Origin: Phylloscopus collybita
Lineage: Eukaryota > Chordata > Aves > Passeriformes > Phylloscopidae
DNA: 64,000 nucleotides
Reading direction: 5' to 3'
NCBI GenBank assembly: GCA_027886175.1
Contig: JAJNNQ010000011.1
Location: 1,302,001-1,366,000, forward strand
Shown here: piece by piece, positions 1 to 10,825 of the stretch
How the letters are laid out: each line of letters starts with the position of its first letter
Position numbering within the stretch: position 1 is the stretch's first letter
Notes under the pieces: model-generated
Told to the model about the DNA's origin: nothing
Seen by the model: only the letters and a program-made list of their open reading frames with translations
Database searches by the model: none
Translations under genes and position numbers: made by a program

Positions 1-207
1 GGGCAGAGCGCGTCCCCTCGGGCCCTGCCCTGGCAATGACCCTGGAGCCCCTCAAACCCTCCCTGGGAATCACTCCAGAGCCCTCAGCCCTCCTTGGGCC
101 CATCCCCGGGACCTCCCAGTCCATCCCAGTCCACCCCAGTCCATCCCAGTCTCTCCCAGTGTCCCCCCGCGTGTCCATCCCGGCCGTGCGTGGAGCTGAC
201 GCCTCTG

Positions 208-251
208 AGCCAATCAGAGCGCGAGTTACTAAAGACTCATCAGTTGCCAGG
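208..251 (-). promoter_or_regulatory. Antisense X-Y box module in MHC intron 2 (copy 1, damaged X2)
   Basis: On the minus strand the order is X1-like CCTGGCAACTGATG (251-238), X2-like TGAGTCTT, then a Y box CTGATTGGCT (217-208). Order and spacing match copies 2 and 3. Here X2 has lost the TGAGTCAT form seen in the other copies. In MHC class II promoters X1 binds RFX, X2 binds CREB-type factors and Y binds NF-Y; activity here is inference. Confidence 0.6.
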
Positions 252-459
252 CAGACCCGCAGCGCCGAGCGCCCCGGCCTCCCAGCGCCGCGCGCTTCAT
301 TCCCAGTTCATCCCAGTCCATTCCCAGTTCATCCCACTGCATTCCCAGTCCCTCCCAGTCCATTTCCAGTCCCTCCCAGTCTCTCCCAGCCCCGCCCAGT
401 TCATTCCCAGTCCATTCCCAGTCCATCCCAGTCCCTCCCAAGCCCACATCGCCCCTCTC

Positions 460-513
460 CTCTCTTTCCCAGTTCCCCCCAGCTGATCCCAGTCTGTCCC
501 CTCTCTCTCCCAG
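460..513 (+). repeat. Splice-acceptor repeat unit in MHC intron 2 (copy 1)
   Basis: One extra unit of about 40 bp stands directly before exon 3. It repeats the pyrimidine tract and CAG acceptor, so two consecutive acceptor-like sites precede the beta-2 exon. The same unit is present in two extra copies in MHC copy 3 and five in MHC copy 2. Confidence 0.6.
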
Positions 514-1581
514 TGCCCCCCAGCGTTTCCATCTCGCTGCTGCCCTCGAGCTCCCAGCCCGGCCCCGGCCGCCTGCTCTGCTCCGGGATGGATTTCTCCC
601 CTGCCCAGAGCCGGCTGAGGTGGTTCCAGGGCCAGCAGGAGCTCTCGGGGCACGTGGTGGCCACCGCCGTGGTGCCCAACGGAGACTGGAGCCACCAGCT
701 GCTGGTGCTGCTGGAAACGCCCCCCCGGCCCCGCGGGGTCACCTCCAGCTGCCAGGTGGAGCACGTCAGCCTGGAGCAGCCCCGGAGCCGGCACTGGGGC
801 ACGGGGGAGCCGCTGGCCGGGCCGGCAGAGGCACTGGGATGTGCTGGGAGCAACTGGGAGGGAGCTGGGGAGAGCCCGGTTGGAACTGGGAGAGGGGCTG
901 GGGGCTGTGGAAGGGCGGAGCAGGAGTTTGGAGGGGGCTGGGGAGGGTGGGATGGGGTTCCGGGGGTGCTGGGGGGCGCTGGGAGGGAGTTTGGGGGTGC
1001 TGGGTGTGACTGGGAGGGATGGGAGTGAGCCTGGAGGGGCTGGGAGGAGCTGGGGGATGGGAAAGCGGGGCTGGGATGAGGTTGGTTGTGCTGGGAAGAG
1101 ACTGGGAGGGGTCTGGGTGAGTCCTGGAGGGGCTGGGAAGGGACTGGGAGAGGCTTTGGGGGTCCTGGGGAGCAACTGGGAGGGGGCTGTGGGATCTTGA
1201 GAGGGACAGGAGGGGCTTTGGGGGGTCCTGGGGAGGCCGGGAAGGGATTGGGAGGAGGTTTCAGGGGGTCCTGGGAGGGCTGGGGGAGACTGGGAGGGAG
1301 CTTGGAGGGGCCTGGGGTGTCTGTGCGAGGTTTTGGGGGGTCCTGACCCCTGCGGACCCCCCAGAGATGCCGCCGGACGCCGCCCGCAGCAAGATGCTGC
1401 CGGGGATCGGGGGCTTCGTGTTGGGCTTCGTCTTCCCGGCGCTGGGGCTCGGCTTCTGCCTGCGCAGGAAGGTGAGGGGGGGTCCCGGGGGTGGTGTCCC
1501 CCCTCCCCCGGAGCGTGTGTGCTCCCCCCGGGGCCCCCCAGCCCGGGGTCACCCCCTTTTCTCTGCCCACAGAGCTCCTGA
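514..1581 (+). CDS. MHCIIB: MHC class II beta chain, copy 1, exons 3-5 (5' part outside window)
   Basis: Encodes the membrane-proximal half of an MHC class II beta chain, the partner of an alpha chain that presents peptides to CD4 T cells. Exon 3 (514-798, 285 bp) is the immunoglobulin-like beta-2 domain: it starts VPPSVSISLLP, has the disulphide cysteines in LLCSG and SSCQVEH and the core WFQGQ. Exon 4 (1365-1471, 107 bp) is MPPDAARSK followed by the membrane span GIGGFVLGFVFPALGLGF and the basic tail CLRRK. Exon 5 (1573-1581) adds Ser-Ser-stop. The window begins 9 bases into intron 2, judged from copy 3, so exon 2 lies just outside. Phases agree (phase 1 into exons 3 and 4). Oddity: the exon 3 donor reads GC (799-800) instead of GT. 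The exon structure is certain; whether the gene is functional is not. Confidence 0.9.
801..1340 (+). repeat. G-rich low-complexity intron 3 of MHC class II beta copy 1
   Basis: The intron is built from irregular short units of the type CTGGGAGGG with GGGG runs. It is nearly unchanged in copies 2 and 3. No exon or gene is visible in it; the open frames here follow from base composition. Confidence 0.7.
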
Positions 1582-2290
1582 GCCAGCAGCAGCCGCAGCC
1601 CCTCCCCGTGGCCTCGGGCCCGGCCGGGACCCCCCGCTCTGTCCCCGCGCTGATTTTGGGGGGGTCGTGTGTCCCCCCAGCCCCGCTGGCACTGTGGCCC
1701 TGCCCGGCTGCTCCCAGTCTTCCCAGGAAAGCTTCCCAGTTCAGCCCAGTCCCGTTCATGGGGGGCACTGGGGAGGGACTTGGGGGGACCCTGCGGGGTG
1801 ACCGTGCCTGGGGGGGCGGGGGCAGAACGGGCCCTGGGATGGATCGGGAATGGGGACCCCCGTGTGTCCCCCCCGTGTCACCCCGCTCTGGGGACTCCTT
1901 GGGGGGCACCTGAACCCCAACACGGCCCCCAGTGAACCCCAAAATGGCACCAGGACCCCTCTGAGCTGCCAGGGGAATGTGAGGAGGGGGCTCATGGGGG
2001 GTGCCCAGGCCGGGCCCAGAGCCCAGCGCTGCCCCAGCCCGACCTGCCCCGGCTCCATCCCGGGGATTAGAAAGGAGGAGGAGTGGGACCCCTCCCAAGG
2101 CAATTTGGGGCTCCCAGCCCCCTCTCATCCCCCACTTTTCCACCCCTTCCCCACAACCCCCAACCAGCCACTGCCACCTCCCCTTGGCTTGGGTTGGAAA
2201 GACAGGGATCTGCCAGGGAAAGCTGCAGTTTCCCTTGGAATGGGGAATGCAAACCCCTCACCCCCTCGGAATGATCATTTTGCAATTCAG
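1582..2290 (+). other. 3' untranslated/flanking region of MHC copy 1
   Basis: GC-rich sequence after the stop codon with no coding signal. It is shared with MHC copies 2 and 3. No clear polyadenylation signal is seen before 2388 (AATAAA, 2388-2393), which lies inside the following direct repeat, so the transcript end is unknown. Confidence 0.5.
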
Positions 2291-2482
2291 GGCTTTCAGG
2301 CAAAGATTTGGGAATAGGAAGAACAGTTCTGGACTAGGAATATTCACAATACAAATGTAGTAGAAAAAAAAACCAACCAACCAAGGAAATAAACAAACAA
2401 CAATCCTGGAAAACCGTGACACAGTCAGAGCTACAACCTGACACGCTGTTGGTCAGGCTGTTGGGAGCAGTCCAAAAGTAAG
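2290..2482. repeat. Direct repeat, first member (about 190 bp)
   Basis: Starts near GGGCTTTCAGGCAAAG and ends near CAGGCTGTTGG. It is repeated in the same orientation at about 3165-3350. The pair is conserved in the other two MHC units (44.54-44.75/43.66-43.86 kb and 59.41-59.60/60.29-60.35 kb, the last truncated). It may be the end of an LTR. Confidence 0.65.
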
Positions 2483-3164
2483 TGAGAGCTAAACCCCTCA
2501 GCCCCTCCAAACGATTCCAATTTTGCAGCCCAGGGCTCTGGAGCCGTGCCTTGCTGTCTCTGCCCTCGCCTGCCCCGGGCAGCCCTGGCAGCGGCTGCAG
2601 GCGAGCGGTGCAGCTCAGCAGGCTGAGCAACTGAGCCCAGCCGGGGGGTTCCTTACAGCCCAGCTCCAGGGCTGGCAGCTGGGATGGAGCTGAGGAGAAT
2701 CAAGGAGGACTCTGCTGAGGAGTGGCCACTGAAGGTTCTTGAGGGCTCAGGGGAGCAGCCTCAGCCCAGGGAGTCTGCCTCAGCAGAGCACAGAGTGCCC
2801 TGTGCCAGCTGCTTTGAACAGGGGCAGGAGCGCAGGGAAGGATCAGGGAAGGAGCAACCAGGGAGGGCCAGGGAGTGGCCCTGGGGATGAGAGACTCCTC
2901 CAGGAGCCAATCCCTGGGGGAAGGAGGGACCTCCTCGCATCCTGGCCTACCACACCACGCCTCCCCTGGAACTTTCTAGAGCCAGGGAGAGGCCTCGGTG
3001 AGATGGACAGGTCCTTGGGGGTGGGGAGCAGGAGACTGACATCAAACTGGGACTGGGGAAACAACTGTGGGGTGACACCAATGGGGGTTCAACGGGGGTA
3101 CATGGAACCCACCAAATGAACAGTCTGAACACAGATTTAACAGAGAAAATCCAACACACCACTA
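2483..3164. other. Conserved block 3' of MHC copy 1, no recognised gene
   Basis: About 680 bp lying between two direct repeats, present with few changes in all three MHC units. It contains overlapping open frames (68 codons at 2684-2890, 126 codons at 2739-3119). Their conservation is explained by recent duplication of the whole segment. I see no known domain or splice context. Confidence 0.5.
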
Positions 3165-3790
3165 CAGGGCTTTCAGGCAGAGATTTGGGAATAGGAATAA
3201 CAGCTCTGGACTAGGAATATTCACAATACAAATGTAGGAGTGCAAAATAAACCCAAGCAAACAAACAAAAATCCCAGAAACCCTGACAGAGTCAGAGATA
3301 CAACCTGACACCCTGTTGGTCAGGCTGTTGGAAGCAGTCCACAGTCAGTCCTCCTGGAGTGGCAGATGTGGTGCTGTTGGGGCAGAGATGACCCTGAGAG
3401 AAAAGGGCCCAGTGATGGTGAGAAGGGTCTGATCTTCCTCCGGGAATCCAGTGGAACCAGATCCCTGGTGTTCCTACGTCTCAGTTTTTATCCAGGTAGG
3501 AATGGTTGGCTCCTCCCACACTGGGTGGAGCATCTCCCAATGGGATGATGGAATGTGTCCTGTCACTGCTGAGCCTGCATGGCCCATCAGCAGAAGATAT
3601 CCCCTGGAGGGTGGACAGGTGGGGAAAGAGATAAGAAACACTGCCCCACCTGGTTTGAGCAGCTGGCCCGTTATCAGAAAGCATCAGCCCCCCTCCCCCC
3701 TGGAGTTACAAGAGATAAAGAAAAACATCTCCCCACCTGCTTTCAACAAATGAAATAGAATCCACATTTTTGGTGCCCTAACCCAAGACA
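3165..3790 (-). mobile_element. LTR-like element, minus orientation
   Basis: On the minus strand it begins TGTCTTGGGTTAGGGCACC at 3790. It has a TATA-like GGATAAAAACTGAG near 3500 and runs into the second direct repeat. The mirror copy starts at 43227 on the plus strand. The first bases resemble the LTR at 18934. The 3' boundary is uncertain. Confidence 0.6.
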
Positions 3791-5587
3791 GCTAGTAAGT
3801 TTGGGATTTTAGTGTTCAGGTTATTTGAGAAGACAATTTTTGTTGCTGCCATTTTTTTTAAGCGTTGTATTTTTTGTTTTATGTTTTTTTTACTGGGATT
3901 GCTGTATATAGAGATTGTTTGTACACAGATATTTTTGCTCCTCACTTCCCAGGACCCGTTCCCAGAGACTGCAAGGGTTTGGGTTTTTTTATTATTTCTT
4001 GCTTGATAACTGGATTTTGTGATAGGGATTTGAAATGCTTTGCTTCAGTGTTGTTTAGAGTTGTACTTCTGTTTGCAGCATTTTAAAGACAGATTAATTA
4101 ATTAATTACAGATTTATTATGTTGTTGAGTGGAATTTTTTTTTAGGTTTTGAAGGTTTTTTAGGGAAAGGGATTTAATAGTAGCTTTTGTTCATTTGCTG
4201 GTTGGTTGGGTTTGTGATTGGGTGTTGGGAGGTATTGAGGGGTTTTGTTTGGATTATTGTTTCCTGGTTGATGAGTTTTGTGTGTGCGCTTTTTTGCCGG
4301 GGCGACTGTTGGTGTTTTAGGCTCCCTGTCTGGTTTAGCTGCTGTTTTGGGTTTATTATTGGGTTTAACTGCTGATTTAAGTTTTTTATTTGGTATAGTT
4401 GTTGATTTAGGTTTATTGTTTGGTTTAGCTGCTGTTTGAGTAGTTGGGGTGTTGGTTGCAGTTTGAGTGACTGGGATGGTTGCTGATTTATCTCCCTGCC
4501 CCCCTGTTTTCATTTGCTGTTTTACAGTAATTTTTTTATATTATTTATTTTTATTATTATATTTATTACATTTAGTATTTTTATATAGTTATATATTTAG
4601 TATTATTTAAGTATTTGTTATTCATATATTTACATATATTTAATTTTATATTATATTTATATTTATTTATTTATATATTTATATATTATATGTATTTATA
4701 TATTTATATATATTTATATTATTATATTTATTATATTATTATTTAGCAGCGTGCATAAGCATATGTAGCGGCTTAATTTATTGCTACAATTTTTTTTTTT
4801 TTTAAATTATTACGGTGGGAATTTTTTAGATATTTTTTATTTCATTTGGGTCTTGAATTTGTTTACATGGAAATATTTAAGTTCAGGGATCAGAAATTTT
4901 TTTAAAGTTCGGTTTATTTATTTTTTTTTTTACACTATTCAGGATTTTTTACACTGGGGTTTATTGAGGCGGTTTACTTTTAGGTTAGCAATTTTATCAG
5001 CCTTTCTGGAAAGCTCAGACTTTATTTTAGACAAGCTGTAAACTTTATTCAGGAAGCTTACTAGATTAAATATTAGGAGTGTGGCTTTTTTTTAATATTT
5101 AGGGAATACTGACCATTTTTTAAAACCAATGTAACTGATTGGAAAGAGAAGAAGGAAAGAAAAGACTGGAAAGCTTTATTTTTTACTTTTTCGTAACAAA
5201 CTGGGTGCAATAATTAATAAGTTTTCAAAATATTTTAGTGGAACTAGGATGCAAGGTAGGATGAAGAAGTTATAAATTAAATATACTGCACACAAACACC
5301 AGTACATGTATAAGTCTTTTATAAATTATAATTACTGATCTTAGAACAGCTTTTTTAATTTGTATATTTTTAGTGTAAAAATTATGCGTTAGGGAACACA
5401 TTGTATCTTTTTTGCATAAGAAGACAAATTTCGGACTAGAAATGTATTAAAACTTTAAAAAAGCTAAGGGAATAAAGAAACGGAAAGGATTTTATTTTAA
5501 GAGAAATAAGGAATTTCAGGAGCAACATGGCTAATGACTATTTTATTTTTCAATAAAGTATAACAAAAATGTCATTAATATATTTTT
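3791..5587 (-). mobile_element. AT-rich ERV internal region with degenerate gag
   Basis: Internal sequence of an endogenous retrovirus in minus orientation, very A-rich on its sense strand. It follows a Lys-type primer-binding site (5588-5606). A 117-codon frame at 4160-4513 is rich in Lys, Pro, Thr and Asn and contains GDKSATIPVTQ, which resembles GDKLVTIPVTQ in the gag-like frame at 54.1-55.4 kb, so it is probably a gag remnant. No protease or polymerase is recognisable. The mirror copy is at 41607-43226 (+). In the third unit (60.36-60.42 kb) almost all of it is deleted. Confidence 0.6.
4525..4745. repeat. TA-rich array private to this ERV copy
   Basis: About 220 bp made almost only of A and T (ATATTT, TTATAT units). 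It sits inside the ERV next to the gag remnant. The mirror element has only AAATAATG at the matching place (about 42465-42472), so this is a copy-specific expansion or insertion. Confidence 0.7.
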
Positions 5588-5606
5588 GAGCCCCACTTGG
5601 GCGCCA
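5588..5606 (-). other. Retroviral primer-binding site, tRNA-Lys type
   Basis: The minus strand reads TGGCGCCCAAGTGGGGCTC, 7 bases after the LTR end. Apart from one missing base it matches the tRNA-Lys(1,2)-type site of betaretroviruses, pointing to a class II ERV. The mirror site is at 41588-41606. Confidence 0.75.
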
Positions 5607-5613
5607 ATAACAA

Positions 5614-6045
5614 TGTATGTCTTGGTTTAGGGCAAATTTGGGAGGAAACCTCCAAAGGGGGTTCTACTGAAAAGCAAAGTTAAACGGCTCCTTCTCTCAG
5701 CCAGTCCAAAAAAGAAAAGAACTTCTTAAGAGAAAAGTAGAAAAAACTATTTATTTAACAAACAAGATGCCCACAAGCCCAAAGAATGAATAATATAAAC
5801 CAATAAAACTTTTCGCTGCTCTGAAAAAAAAATAACAAACTAAAAAAAATTTTGCTGCAAATACAGCTCAGCTCACTCAGTCTCTCACCAGTCCCACTCC
5901 CTCTAAAACTCCAGGCCCCAGCAGGCTGCAAGTGCAAGCCCTCACTGCTCTTCTAAATTTTTCCATCTAGAAAAAATTGAAACCATCTAAAAAAAAAAAA
6001 AACCAAAAAAATTTTAATTCAGCTAGGTAAAACTAACTAAACCCA
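5614..6045 (-). mobile_element. 5' LTR of the AT-rich class II ERV, minus orientation
   Basis: On the minus strand it ends with GACATACA at 5614, followed by the primer-binding site. It contains AATAAA (near 5752) and a TATA-like TTATATTATTC. The start is near a TGTGG/TTTGTGG motif at about 6045 and is approximate. Homologues are at 41140-41580 (+) and 60420-60855 (-). Confidence 0.65.
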
Positions 6046-6059
6046 CAAATCTGCTCTCC

Positions 6060-6304
6060 CCAAGGAATTCCCAGTGTCGGTCTGTGTCCCGATGGATGTT
6101 CCTGACCCTGCGTTCATCCAGGTGCCCACGGGGACACAGGAAGACGTGGAGCCCCCCCAGCCAGGTGTCTTCCCAACAGGGATCACCAGGGCTCTGCCCA
6201 ACAGGGGTCACTGGGGATCATCCAACGCCGATCCTCCCACGGGGGATGGAGCTGGAGCAGCGCACGAAGCTCTTCCCGCTCTCAGGGCACTCCCAGGGCT
6301 TCCC
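6060..6304 (-). other. 3' flank of ZNF-1, shared by all zinc-finger copies except ZNF-2
   Basis: Conserved downstream sequence following the stop codon, with the same order of short blocks as beyond ZNF-3, -4, -5 and -6. It marks the duplication unit. No gene is seen. Confidence 0.6.
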
Positions 6305-7306
<1,002 letters not shown>

Positions 7307-7599
7307 TCAGGAAATCATTGGGCAACTTATGTCTGTAAGAACCTCCAAAACACCAAGATTCAGCCCTAAAGTCCTCCAAACATCAAGATACAGATCAAAA
7401 CCTCTTCTAAAACATAAAGATTCAGCCCCTTGAAAAAAACCCAAAGGACCAAATTTTAGCCCAATAAAGCTCAGAAACACCAAGATTCACTCCCATGGAA
7501 ATCCTGGATCCCCCTCCCCGGTCACCGGCTGCATGTGGGGGGGCAACGCTCCCGGGGCTGGGGGAGGCTGCAGATCCAGGGAGGGGTGGAACCTTGTGC

Positions 7600-7770
7600 T
7601 GCCTTCTCTTCCTGCTCCTCCTCCTCCTCCTGTGTCCCTACTCTTCCTCACTCTCCTCTTCCTCCTACTGTTCCTCCTTCTCCTGCACAATCCCACCTTC
7701 TCCTCCCACGTGCATCCTTTGACCATTTTGTTCTTCATCCCTGCTTCTCCTTCCCTTCTCCTCCTGCCCC
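7600..7770. repeat. Polypyrimidine/polypurine tract in ZNF-1 intron
   Basis: Strongly strand-asymmetric CTCCTCCT-type tract (plus strand pyrimidines). It is repeated at 16305-16480, 28730-28885 and 39470-39640 in the other zinc-finger units. Long open frames in it are compositional. Confidence 0.7.
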
Positions 7771-7778
7771 CAGGATTG

Positions 7779-8650
7779 ACTGGGGACCCGAGAGTGTCCA
7801 GGAGACAGACGAGTGACAGATCAGGGGGGGCTGGGAAGAGTCAGCAGGGAGAGAGCACTGAAAATCTCATCAGGGAGGACACTGGGATCTTCAGGGAGGA
7901 AACATGGCAGGGCACCCATGCAGGGTGGAAAAGGGAAAGCCAGGAAGGGGTCCTGGCAAAAGGGATGATGATCCCAAAAGTCTGTGAAGTGCCCTTGGGA
8001 CAATGTCCAGGCAGTTTACACATTCTCCCAGAGGTAATTAAGGACATGGACACCCAGGGGGGCAATTAGGGAAGTCAAGAAGGGATTTGGACAACAGGGG
8101 ATGGATGGTGTTGGTGTGCTGGGAAGGGAAAGGGTGAAGGGGCACAGCAGCTGTCAGAGGATGAGCACCCACAGGCACTCAGGGGGGCTGCAGGAGGGGC
8201 AGAAGAAGCCCCTGCAGCACTTGGTCACAAAGGCACAGCAGGGGAAGAAGGCAAGAAGGGAGGAGGAAAAGGCCAAGGGGAAGAAGGCAAAGGCCATGGC
8301 AGAGTTTCTACAGCCCCTGAGGGATCAAGCCCAGGGCCCAAGGGGGCCCCAGCACCCAGGGCACCGGCTCGGCCACAAGGACCTGGCAGAGGCATTGCCC
8401 TCCTGGGCAGGGGAGAGCCCACCCAAACAGCCCCTGGCAAGGAATCAGGCTGCCAGCTGCAGGCCACAAGGACACTGCAAGCAATAATTACATTACAGGA
8501 TGTACTCCAAATAAGAACCAAGCAGACAGATCCAGCCCCTCAGTCTGGCCCACCAATCCACTCAAACCAAGAACACATTTCACCGTGGGATGGGATCAGA
8601 TTATCCATGAGCAGGAGGAGGAGCACAGTGTGCAAAATTAAATGACTCAA
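7779..8650 (+). mobile_element. Class I ERV leader and gag remnant, antisense in ZNF-1 intron
   Basis: Starts with the leader TGGGGACCCGAGAGTGTCC, which at 62.7 kb directly follows an LTR and is a candidate primer-binding site. A frame at 8101-8487 has the Lys/Glu-rich EEEKAKGKKAK segment and RNQAASCRPQGHCK, which looks like a mutated nucleocapsid knuckle, so it is read as the C-terminal part of gag. After 8500 the sequence jumps to a segment that also occurs at 35.9-36.1 kb, so protease and polymerase are deleted here. Frames are broken. Confidence 0.6.
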
Positions 8651-9049
8651 GATGCTGTTGGCAGAGAGATGACAATGGGAAAGTGGTGAAACAGAGAACA
8701 AAGGAAATAAGAAAGCAGCTCATGTTCCGGCCCAAACGTGGAAAGGATGGGAATAGGACACGGTGTCGGGGTTCCCTGGCACACCAGGGGTTAAACGAAT
8801 GCTCTTCCTCCTCTTCTGTGCTACAGCAACTCTCATCTTTGGGCCATGCAGGACACCTTGCTGAGTGCAGCTCAGTCAGCAGCTGAGCAAGGGGATGCAG
8901 GTGGCAGCCAGGCCTCCTGAGCCACAAACGGCTACAAAAGGACAGGGAATTGTGGAAAATGACCCCAGAATATTGGCTTTCACATTTGGGTGCTGGTCTT
9001 TATCTGTGGTTATTGATTGTAAGCACAGTGCAGTTTAGAATCCCTTTGA

Positions 9050-9440
9050 GCTGCTTGCTAATTTAACCTCATTGCTCATTTGAAGTCTGCACCGTGTAAC
9101 TCATGGAAGCAGCAGTGTGATGAGTATTTGATGTTGATGTAGACACCTGACAGCTTCTAGAACTGATCATGGGATGAATGTATTGTACTGTAGGCCTTGG
9201 AAAAATAGAAAATGGTCCAATACTTGTGTGTAACCCAGAGAACTGTATAAAGCACTCAGGTTGTTTCCCACAGCTGCTGACTGACCTCTCCAAGGGATGA
9301 GATAAGGGCCACACAAACCAGAGCAGCAGAGAAGAAGGAGAGAAGAGTTTGTGAACTGTTCGCTCTCTGGGAAGTGTGAAACAACAGGATGAGGCCACAA
9401 GAAGAAATAAAAGAGATTGGCCTGATCTGCAGGATGTGAT
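9050..9440 (+). mobile_element. LTR-like element (type C)
   Basis: Contains TATA-like CTGTATAAAGCACTC near 9248 and a polyadenylation signal in GAAATAAAAGAG near 9405, about 155 bp apart, as expected for an LTR. The mirror copy is at 14440-14880 (-) and a truncated copy at about 35850-35930. Ends not resolved. Confidence 0.5.
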
Positions 9441-9589
9441 GTAGATAAGCCAGAGCAGAAAACCAAAATAAAGAAAACTTTCTAAAACATAAAAAGCTGC
9501 CAAGAATGAAACTCATGAATATGTATGTACCTCAGTAAAAGAACAGTACATAGATAAAGCTGCTTTAATGTGCAGGGTGTTCCTTGGCT

Positions 9590-10145
9590 GATGGCCAGGA
9601 AAACTTTTGGACAATATTCTAAGACTGAGTTTTCATTTTTTTTTTCAGAATTGAGCTCACTGACAATAATCCCAAAACCAAAGAGGACCCAGGAAGCAAA
9701 AACAGAGTCAGTGAGTGAAATCTGCTTGGAGAGAGGGACGGGGACTTGGAGATAAGGAAGGAATGAGAGAAACTCATCAGTTTCAGAAAATGTTACTCAT
9801 TGACACGGACTGCTGGTCAGCCAAGGTCCTGCTGAATTCCTCAACACGGAGAAGAAGAACAAAGCCTGAACAGAGCCAGGAATATCGGATGTTATACAAA
9901 AGGGGGGTGCATATTAACGAGGACATGCAGCAGGCAGATCGCAAAGTCTGAACTTTCCAAGGACCTTCGCCAGCGGGCAAAGGGAGAGGGAGATGCAGAA
10001 GGGAAAATCAGGATAAAAAGGAGGCTGCGAACTACAACAATTGGAGAGACCGCATGGCAAATGCCGCATGGCCTCTCCCTTTGTTCATGAATAAAGTCAC
10101 TTTTACAGGACTCCTCTGGCTCCTTCGGGCACAGAAACCTCTGGC
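9590..10145 (+). mobile_element. LTR of the class I ERV (type B), plus orientation
   Basis: TATA-like GGATAAAAAGG at 10011-10020 and AATAAA at 10090-10095. It is followed by U5-like sequence that merges into the CpG-rich intron start of the zinc-finger gene. Related LTRs lie at 13720-14340 (-), 33400-33890 (+), 35430-35790 (-) and 62100-62715 (+), always next to the zinc-finger exon 1 or the retroviral leader. Confidence 0.65.
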
Positions 10146-10411
10146 GATGCCAATTTTCCCGCTCAGGGCCGGGGACAGCGCAGCGCCTCCGTCCTACCCA
10201 CAGGAACCGGGACGAGCCAGCGCTGCTCCGGCCCCGGCTCCTGCCCAGGCACCCGCGGGAAGGAGACCGCGGGCAGCCGCTCCCGCAGCGCCCTCAGGGC
10301 ACGGGGAACACGGCGCGGACACGGCACAACCCAGCCACAGCCAGAGCCCCCTGCCGCCCCCTCCGCCCGCAGCCAGCCCCGAGCCCCGGCACAACCCAGC
10401 GCGGCTCCCAC

Positions 10412-10460
10412 CTGCGCCGGGGCCGCTCCTCAGCCGAGGTTTCCCAGCAATGGCGGAGTC
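10412..10460 (-). other. Untranslated exon 1 of ZNF-1 (splice donor end)
   Basis: On the minus strand GCGCAG|GTGGGAGCC gives a donor after 10412. The same donor context ends exon 1 of ZNF-3 (13448), ZNF-4 (34151) and ZNF-5 (35300). The 5' end is unknown. No start codon in an obvious frame is assigned. Confidence 0.55.
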
Positions 10461-10620
10461 AGCGAAATGGAGGCGAGTCCGTGCCGTGCAGCAGAGCCCG
10501 CCACTCCTCGTGATTGGCTGGATCTGCCGTCACTCTTGTTTCTCGTGCGCTGATTGGGCAGCGTGGGGAGAAGCACAGCCCCCAGCCGCCATTGGCAGAG
10601 TCTCTGTGCCGGGATCTCCT
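10440..10620. promoter_or_regulatory. Bidirectional zinc-finger promoter (ZNF-1/ZNF-2)
   Basis: CpG-rich. ATTGG (NF-Y) boxes lie at 10513-10517, 10553-10557 and 10591-10595, with a CRE-like CCGTCAC at 10527-10533 between the first two. It sits between ZNF-1 exon 1 on the minus strand and ZNF-2 on the plus strand. The layout recurs at the other three promoter copies. Confidence 0.65.
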
Positions 10621-10825
10621 TTCCCTTCCTTCGGGCACGGAGGCAAATCCCATCCTCTCCTCCGCCCTCTTTCCTCTCCTCATTCTGTCCTTCGCCCTGC
10701 CTCGTTCCTTCATCTTCTTCTGTTTTCTCCCTTGTTTCTTCTTGCTCCTTCCTCTCCTTCTGTCTTTTCCCTTCTCGCTGTCTCTTCCTCTCCTTTTCCC
10801 TCCTCCCTCAGGCGCTGAGCTGCAG

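Noticed and set aside
401..2143. 580-codon minus-strand frame across MHC copy 1 (and 623-codon equivalent at 57396-59267)
   Set aside because: Antisense to well-supported MHC exons and introns; Pro/Ser-rich reading of G-rich introns without splice or domain support.
2684..2890. 68-codon frame conserved in all three MHC units
   Set aside because: Its conservation equals that of the surrounding non-coding sequence; no domain, and an overlapping frame is equally conserved.
7533..8069. Leu/Pro/Ser-rich frames over the polypyrimidine tract (repeated in four units)
   Set aside because: Pure composition effect of CTCCTCCT sequence.
10054..10818. 254-codon Pro/Ala-rich frame (also at 13042-13806 and 33793-34224)
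   Set aside because: Crosses the LTR polyadenylation region and the CpG-rich exon 1/promoter. The conserved part is explained by the shared LTR-promoter junction.
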